A DNA stretch of 64,000 nt from Molanna angustata (taxonomy: Eukaryota; Arthropoda; Insecta; Trichoptera; Molannidae): contig OY754979.1 of the NCBI GenBank assembly GCA_963576475.1, positions 26,665,034-26,729,033 on the forward strand. The letters are read 5' to 3'. The position numbers and the translations under genes are program-made. Under the pieces are notes generated by a model. That model was not told the DNA's origin. It worked only from the letters and a program-made list of their open reading frames with translations, and ran no database searches. Below are positions 54,472 to 64,000 of this stretch, piece by piece; position 1 is the stretch's first letter; the number at the start of each line of letters is the position of its first letter.

Positions 54472-55644
54472 AAATATACAAATTATAATATACAACTATA
54501 ATACATTCCAATTTATGAATATCTATGTATATAAACGGAAAACACAATAATTTATGAATATCTATCACGATAAGGCTTCAATTTCATCGCATACATACTT
54601 TTTTATCTTATTTTATCATCCCCAAAACAAATTTTCTCTGTTATTTGTACACCATACCGTTTGACTTTTTTCCTTGCAATTTTTTTTATTAAGTGGACGC
54701 CTGCGCCAGTGTGGAGATAGTCCACCCGTGCATTAAAAGTACGGTGATCAAAGGACAAATAAAATATTATAACCATAGGTACTAAGTAAAGATACTCTAG
54801 GGCAGCGCTGCAGCGGGTCATATCACCGTATTGTAGCGACCTTATTGTCACAATTAAATACTATTCATATGTATATTGAATATCTTCTCTCCTGTCAAAT
54901 TCACTTATCTATTTTCAGCGTTGATTTTTAAAATAATTTAGACATCTCTTAAATTGGCTTTAATATATGTAATATTTTTAGTCATGTATGAAATAGCTGT
55001 TGAGATGTAATAAAATAAAAAAAATATATTATTTTCGGTCTCAATTTATATTTTGTTGCGAGTTTCGTCACGTTTTGTTTACTTTTGGAGACTTACAAAG
55101 GCCTCTTTTTAATCTGAAACATTAATGTCTTTACAATCAAAAATTATTCAAGACTGGTATCATGTATCTGTGCATTTGATTTTTAGTTCAAAGTTGTATA
55201 AAATGAAGATTATAATATTTAAATAGCATAGGTATTTATATTTTTACCGAGGCATTCTACCCCATTTTTTTTTTCAATCGTAGATTCTCGTCTAATGTTG
55301 GTATTCATTTATATCCTATCGTAATTTTTACTGTCACACATTCGTCAAAATGTCATCATTTCTTAGTTGCATACTTACATTTTTGTATGCACGACAACGT
55401 GAAGTGTGTAACTTTTGAAAACCTACTTTTTTAATCGAGTATTCGAATAAGATATTTCCATTTGAATCGTTGGAACTTAAGAATCAATTATTCATGTGCA
55501 AAATTATATTGGTTGTAATTTATTTTTGCAATGTGTTTAATTCTTTTGAGACCCATCGATGTAAAGAGCTCCTTCTTAGAGCTTGTTTTTCGTCGTTCGT
55601 TTAATTCGGTCTTTCAGAGGAGCTTAGAGCGATCTGAAGATATC
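54472..55644. other. Downstream AT-rich sequence, nothing supported
   Basis: No gene or clear repeat. This is the start of the region downstream of the RGK gene. Confidence 0.45.
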
Positions 55645-56745
55645 AAACGAATGAATGATATTTTAATTAACTTGTGTAATATTTTGACATTTTAATTAAC
55701 AAACGAATGACATTTCAATGGACCTATGTAATATTTTGATATTTTAATTAACAAACGAATGACATTTAAACTAACCTTTGTAATATTTTGACATTTTAAT
55801 ATTAACAATCGAATGACATTTTAATTAATAATATTTTGACATTTCAACTAACAAACGAATGATATTTTAATATACCTATGTAATATTTTGACATTTTAAT
55901 TAGCAAACTAATGACATTTTAACTAGCCTACGTAATATTTTGACATTTTAATTAACAAACGAATGACATTTTAACTAACCTATGTAATATTTTGACATTT
56001 TAATTAACAAACGAATGACATTTTAACTAACCTATGTAATATTTAGACATTTTAATTAACAAACAAATGACATTTTAAGTAACCTATGTAATATTTCGAC
56101 ATTTTAATTAACCTATGTAATATTTCGACAATTTATTTAACAAACGAATGACATTTTAACTAACCTATGTAATATTTTGACATTTTAATTAACAAACAAA
56201 TGACATTTTAATTGACCTATGTAAAATTTTGACATTTTAAATAACAAACGAATGCCATTTTAATTAACCTATGTAATGTTTTGACATTTTAATTGACAAA
56301 CTAATGACAAACTAATACAATTAATACAAACTAATAACAATTAACCTATGTATGTAATATTTTGACATTCATTAATTTAACAAACCAAATTAATTTAACC
56401 ATTAATCCATTTTATTTAACACACGAATGACATTTTAAGTAATATTTTCACCTTTTAATTAACAAACGAATGACATTTTGATTAACTTATGTAATATTTT
56501 GACAATTTAATTAACAAACGAATGACATTTTTACTAACCTATGTAATATTTTGACTTTTTATTTAACAAACGAATGACATTTTAACTAATATTTTAACAT
56601 TTTTATTAACAAACAAATGACATTTTAACTAACCTATGTAATACTTTGACATTTTATTTAACAAACGAATGACATTTTAACTAATATTTTAACCTTTTTA
56701 TTAACAAACGAATGACATTTTAACTAACCTATGTAATATTTTGCT
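55645..56745 (+). repeat. Minisatellite, 52-bp unit, about 20 copies
   Basis: The unit is 'aacgaatgacattttaacta' + 'acctatgtaatattttgaca' + 'ttttaattaaca'. Some copies lack the 'acctatgta' block, giving shorter units of about 32-40 bp near 56430-56700. No spacer diversity, so it is not a CRISPR array. Confidence 0.92.
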
Positions 56746-57598
56746 ATAGGAGCTTATCATAATACATTTTAACACAAGACTGCGGGACACCTTCTTTTAT
56801 ATATTAAAAGAAATATAGATTATAAAAGAAAATATTTAAATTTATCATAAAACGTAGTTGATGAAAGTTGATACCAGCGTAAGATTAAATAACAAAAATT
56901 ATTCGATGTGATGTCAAGCAGTCGAAATCAACTGACCTCCCTGTCTGCATTGTGTTGTTTGAAATAGACGAATCCATTTTTTTATTACATAGATTTCATT
57001 TGAAATTTGTAGTTTTGCCTTCTGTAATTATGACAAAAATGTCAAAAAAATGTTTTATATACAGACCAATAATCTATAGTCATGACAAAAGCTTAATTTC
57101 TGGATATACATCTCCACCACAATTTGGTGGCAATAGATATAACGTATTTAAATATTTTTCAAATGTTTCGGAATGAAAACAGTACTCAACATAAATATCA
57201 AAAAGTTCACGTTGCAGTTGTTAAAAAAGGAATTTAAATTTAAAAAAAAATAGCTGAACTGTTATAAAAGTGTGTCATTAATATCCGATTTATATTTCGA
57301 AACCTCAAATAAATCCTGAGGGTTTCGATGGTTCATCATCATCATCATCATCAGCCTGTGTTTGCCCACTGCAGGACATAAGCCTCCCCTCTCCTTCTCC
57401 ACTCCTCCCGTTCCTGTGCGACTCCCATCCACTGTGGTCCAACAAATTGACTGTGGTTCGATGGTTGACTATGTGTTAAATGTCATTATAATAATAAAAA
57501 AAAATTAAACAAAGTAGGTAAGTAGGTACTAGGTATTTTTAAATTCAATCAATTTTGATTTTGATTCTACATATATATTTTTCTTACATATATCTGAT
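56746..57598 (-). other. Non-coding stretch with a LINE 3'-end fragment
   Basis: 57337-57460 carries (ATC)n and 'agcctgtgtttgcccactgc', 'aggacataagcctcccctct', the inverse of a widespread insect LINE 3' end. The rest has no supported feature. Confidence 0.5.
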
Positions 57599-57779
57599 GG
57601 GGCAAGTCTGTCCAACCGGCGAAATAAAAACCCTCGTGATTACCCATATCATGGATATAATTATCATATGGAGTTCCATTATATCTAAAGATATTGTAGA
57701 ACTCCATATAATAATTATATCCATGATATAGTTAATCGTGAGGATTTTTATTTCACCGGTTGGACCAGACTTGCTCCCC
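57599..57779. mobile_element. Foldback MITE, ~181 bp
   Basis: Left GGGGCAAGTCTGTCCAACCG pairs with right (inward) GGGGAGCAAGTCTGGTCCAA. Pairing continues through 'gaaataaaaa', 'cctcgtgatta', 'atatcatggatataattat' and 'atatggagttc' to a central loop 'cattatatctaaagatattg'. The whole element is one long hairpin. Confidence 0.85.
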
Positions 57780-58132
57780 AGGACGAACCTTTCGGTTCAC
57801 TAGGCCCTTATCAACTTAAAAATCAAATAAAAAAATACATTTTATAATATATTTAGTTCTACATCTTAAATACCGTGAATATTGACAACTTAAAAAAACG
57901 AAGTGTTTGGGATATTCCCGTTCCACCTCACTTTGTGTACCAATCTCCAGGTCTCGTTGCTTATATCAGCTCTACATATTCCTTGCTCTGTGAGACATAT
58001 TTTCGTATAAAAATTATAAGTTTGGAGTTTGATAATAAATCAAAAATTGACTTCCACTCACGAGCTATACTTGAAAAAATTTACACATATTTTTTGTCAA
58101 TTTGGTTGCTAACCTTCGATAGAAGATGGCAT

Positions 58133-58456
58133 ACATAGAATTATAATAGTATAGAATACTCTTTAGCCTGCAGTTAACGCGACTGCTTTATGTTGACTAA
58201 TTTGGTCAACATTTTGCTACGAGCATTCAGTAATCATTTGGCCGTCTGCGTGATACGTTCTCCAAATAGGGAATTTTTTAACTGCTTGCAAAATTATTTA
58301 CGCAGTCATAACGAGTAGTACTATACGAACAATGTCTACCAGCAGTCATACATATATTGACACGAGCCGGCCAATAAAACGGCTTCACTTTTTCAGCGAG
58401 GTATTGTATGGGAATGAGTATTCTATAGTTTTATTGTTATTCTATGATGGCATAGT
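58133..58456. mobile_element. TIR element (MITE), ~320 bp
   Basis: The left 'atagaattataatagtatag' with 'aatactc' and the right (inward) 'atagaataacaataaaacta' with 'tagaatactc' form TIRs of about 27-30 bp. The interior is more GC-balanced than its flanks and has no ORF. Confidence 0.65.
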
Positions 58457-59675
58457 AAACAATATATGAATATGAATTAAAGAGTACCCATCTTTATATG
58501 TTGTATTTTTTGTGACTTATTTTTATTATTTTAATTAATTTAAAAAAATCTATAAAGTAGATACATAAAAGTTTTCAAACTTGTAGACTACGTGAAGAAA
58601 AGAATGAAAATAGGAAAGTGGGTTCAATTTCAAAAACGCACCAAAATTTTAATGAAATCTCAAATAAGCTTTTTAATGTCATTTTTTTGCTATTCTGAAG
58701 ATTGAATAAAATAAAGGATGTTAAAATGACATGAAAAAATCACTAGTGTATTAGGTGACAGTTCTGTTGAACACATTTTTGTCTTTAATGACTTTAATAT
58801 TAATTGAAATTTAAATTCATCTTCGGTATTGAACCCAATTTTGTATTAAATTGAAATAATTATATATGGATGCCATAATAATGACGTAAATTTAAAATAC
58901 TCAGTACAATATATATTGTATGTATAATTTGATTAGGTCATGCTAATTGCACAACAGAAAAAAATAATGTATCTCAGAACCCCAAGAATTGTATTTTCAA
59001 ATAATGATTTAAGCAAATCATAATACGCAGATTCACTCACTTAAATCATTGATAAAAATCAGTATTTAATTATGATATATGATATTTTAAATAATTCTAA
59101 CCTAACTTTAGATGGATCATTGATTTCGGCTGCTAGTAGAAGTATTAAAAATATTAATTTTAATTCGTAGATGACAAGTCAATTTCGCTAAAGCTTCCTA
59201 GTTCTTAATGAAAGTATAAAAAGAACTGGTATTTCCTATTATTTTCAATCGAAATTAATGATAGCTGTCAAACTCCACACAGCTTACCCGTCGGCCATTA
59301 TGTTCTCATACATTTCGGCTTGTCTATACGTAAAGAAAACATCTCTAGGGTATGGATAGCAGCTACTAATTTAGTCTGAGATGCCGATGACTGATAAAAC
59401 TGGCATTTATCAGTCTGAAGTTAGTAACGTTTAACCTTTTAACGTGGTGAAGTTAATCTGAGAAAAGTATTATTTCAACTCATGAATATATACACTACGA
59501 AAGCAAATACAACTCATGAATATGTGATCTGAAAAATAAATCATGCATTAACTCGAGTGTACCATTATGTATTGACTCCCGGCCAATCATAGGCAGTCTT
59601 TTAAAGAATATATTTATCAATTTTCTCTATGCATAACAAGAAATGGCCAGTAAAGACATAAAAATAATGATTTTT
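58457..59675. other. Non-coding stretch, nothing supported
   Basis: AT-rich. No exon, RNA or repeat was recognised before the R1-A copy starts. Confidence 0.45.
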
Positions 59676-63155
<3,480 letters not shown>

Positions 63156-63322
63156 TAGGTGCGGGGAGTGAAGGGGTGGAGGGGGGAGGGGAACCTACCC
63201 GCTCGCTACCTCTGCGCTCATGCATAGACTGGCGCTTCTCACTTGACGGAAAGCCTTAGTTGTGTGCGGTCGTGTTTCGCGCGCGTTCGTTCTCGCTCGG
63301 TTTTCGTTGCGTTCCTTCGACA
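63156..63322 (+). other. Penelope 3' end / leader of the next copy
   Basis: GC-rich spacer with G-runs ('ggggtggaggggggagggg', 'aacctacccgctcgctacct') and 'gcgcgcgttcgttctcgctc'. It links the stop of the first Penelope ORF to the ATG of the next only 168 bp away. The 'ggaacctacc' word also occurs in the palindrome spacer at 61428. Confidence 0.6.
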
Positions 63323-64000
63323 ATGCCCGATGATATTCGGGCGAAACGTCAGGTCTTAAACAGTCCTTCTCAGGACTATCTGACACGGGTTAACCCAGAA
63401 AATTCTTTTTCATCTTATACCCGTGAAAACCTAAAAGTTAACATAGTATACCTCTACGGGGAGGATAATTTTCGGTTGTGTAAAACGTACGAAAAGCTAC
63501 AGTCCAAACGTGCTAAATTGTTGTGTGATTTGTCATTTTTACGTCGATGTCGTGATACAAACATAATTCCTATCGCGTTCAAGTTAAAACCACGTGCACA
63601 GAAACGTCGTTCGTCTACAAGAATCCTGAACGACGCTAGCCTTGCTCTACTCCGGGATGAAATTCACAACGTTCGCTTCCTACTAAATAAGGTCAGTGAA
63701 AATATTTTATCGTTACATTTAAAATTATCAAATTTATTACATCCGTTGCTCTGGAATATTTTAGAAGATTTAGTTACACAACGCGTTGAATTAAATTCAC
63801 AACTTACAACCAAACGTCAAATAAATAAATATGAATCACTCCAGCGTAATATATCTACTTTTAATCCTCCTACTCTAGATTCAAATAAAATTATTCACAA
63901 TCTTACTAACCAGCCGCTCGACAACGCCACCGTTTCAGTTCTGATGAAAGGGTTTAATTTTGGTGTGGTCCCTTCACGGATACCCAAAGAAGAAATAGTT
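63323..64000 (+). CDS. Second Penelope-like element, 5' part of ORF, runs off the window
   Basis: 226 codons are open from ATG 63323 to the window edge. It starts MPDDIRAKRQVLNSP, continues NLKVNIVYLYGEDNFRLCKT, then RAKLLCDLSFLRRCRDTNII, IAFKLKPRAQKRR, LLRDEIHNVRFLLNK, and near the edge IIHNLTNQPLDNATVSVLMK and GFNFGVVPSRIPKEE. The last part is the region just before the RT domain in Penelope proteins. It lies head-to-tail behind the first copy, as tandem Penelope copies often do. The frame is intact as far as visible. It is not a host gene. Confidence 0.88.
   Translation, partial: MPDDIRAKRQVLNSPSQDYLTRVNPENSFSSYTRENLKVNIVYLYGEDNFRLCKTYEKLQSKRAKLLCDLSFLRRCRDTNIIPIAFKLKPRAQKRRSSTRILNDASLALLRDEIHNVRFLLNKVSENILSLHLKLSNLLHPLLWNILEDLVTQRVELNSQLTTKRQINKYESLQRNISTFNPPTLDSNKIIHNLTNQPLDNATVSVLMKGFNFGVVPSRIPKEEIV

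Noticed and set aside
55645..56745. Regular repeat array resembling a CRISPR
   Set aside because: The whole 52-bp unit is repeated with no unique spacers, in a eukaryotic genome. It is a minisatellite.
63195..63386. Minus-strand 63-codon frame near the second Penelope copy
   Set aside because: It opposes the Penelope leader and ORF start and shows no motif.

Overview
This is 64 kb of AT-rich animal nuclear DNA with no prokaryotic gene organisation. The mix of repeats (R1-clade, Jockey/CR1-type and other non-LTR retrotransposons, Penelope-like elements, tRNA-derived SINEs, many short TIR and foldback elements) points to an insect. A lepidopteran is my best guess, but the order is inferred from general sequence flavour, not shown by any single feature.

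I can support one host gene, on the + strand: an RGK-family (Rad/Gem/Kir-like) GTPase. Three exons are visible: 7508-7599, 50787-50979 and 52998-53233, the last being the C-terminal exon with the diagnostic RGK C-terminal motif. Splice phases match across both introns. The first visible intron is 43.2 kb and the last is 2.0 kb. The exon(s) with the N-terminus and P-loop must lie left of the window. Nearly everything from 1 to about 53 kb is therefore intron filled with transposons.

Layout. 1-7.5 kb: tRNA-derived SINEs, a short tandem repeat, a hAT element with 8-bp target duplication and a decayed transposase, and a 1.16-kb TIR element. 7.5-25 kb: many 5'-truncated LINE pieces, several copies of a ~550-bp repeat here called family X, a ~800-bp long-TIR element with 9-bp duplications (MULE-like), (TA)n, a 120-bp-arm palindrome of a second family (M2), and a 44-bp minisatellite. 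25.3-30.7 kb: a complete R1-clade retrotransposon (R1-A) with intact ORF1 (three CCHC knuckles) and ORF2 (APE endonuclease, RT, CCHC), flanked by a ~90-bp direct repeat that looks like an exceptionally long target-site duplication. 30.7-42.2 kb: an inverted pair of an unknown 0.65-kb unit brackets R1 fragments, X copies and a 5'-truncated second R1 family (R1-B, minus strand) that landed inside an M2 element with a 13-bp duplication. 42.5-50.3 kb: LINE remnants, a TTAA-flanked foldback, a 5'-truncated LINE with perfect 12-bp duplications, and ~800 bp of (ATTTT)n. 50.8-53.8 kb: the last two RGK exons and a foldback cluster in the last intron. 55.6-56.7 kb: a 52-bp minisatellite. 59.7-64 kb: an internally deleted R1-A copy, long (AT)n, a perfect 223-bp-arm palindrome of Penelope-like termini, a truncated Penelope RT/GIY-YIG ORF, and the 5' part of a second Penelope copy in tandem.

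The elements form a readable nesting order: R1-B in M2, M2 in X, a CR1 tail in X, and a 237-bp TIR element in the MULE-like element, itself inside the inverted unit. I see no new cellular system. The most unusual signals are the ~90-bp duplication of R1-A and the Penelope/microsatellite/palindrome complex at the right end.
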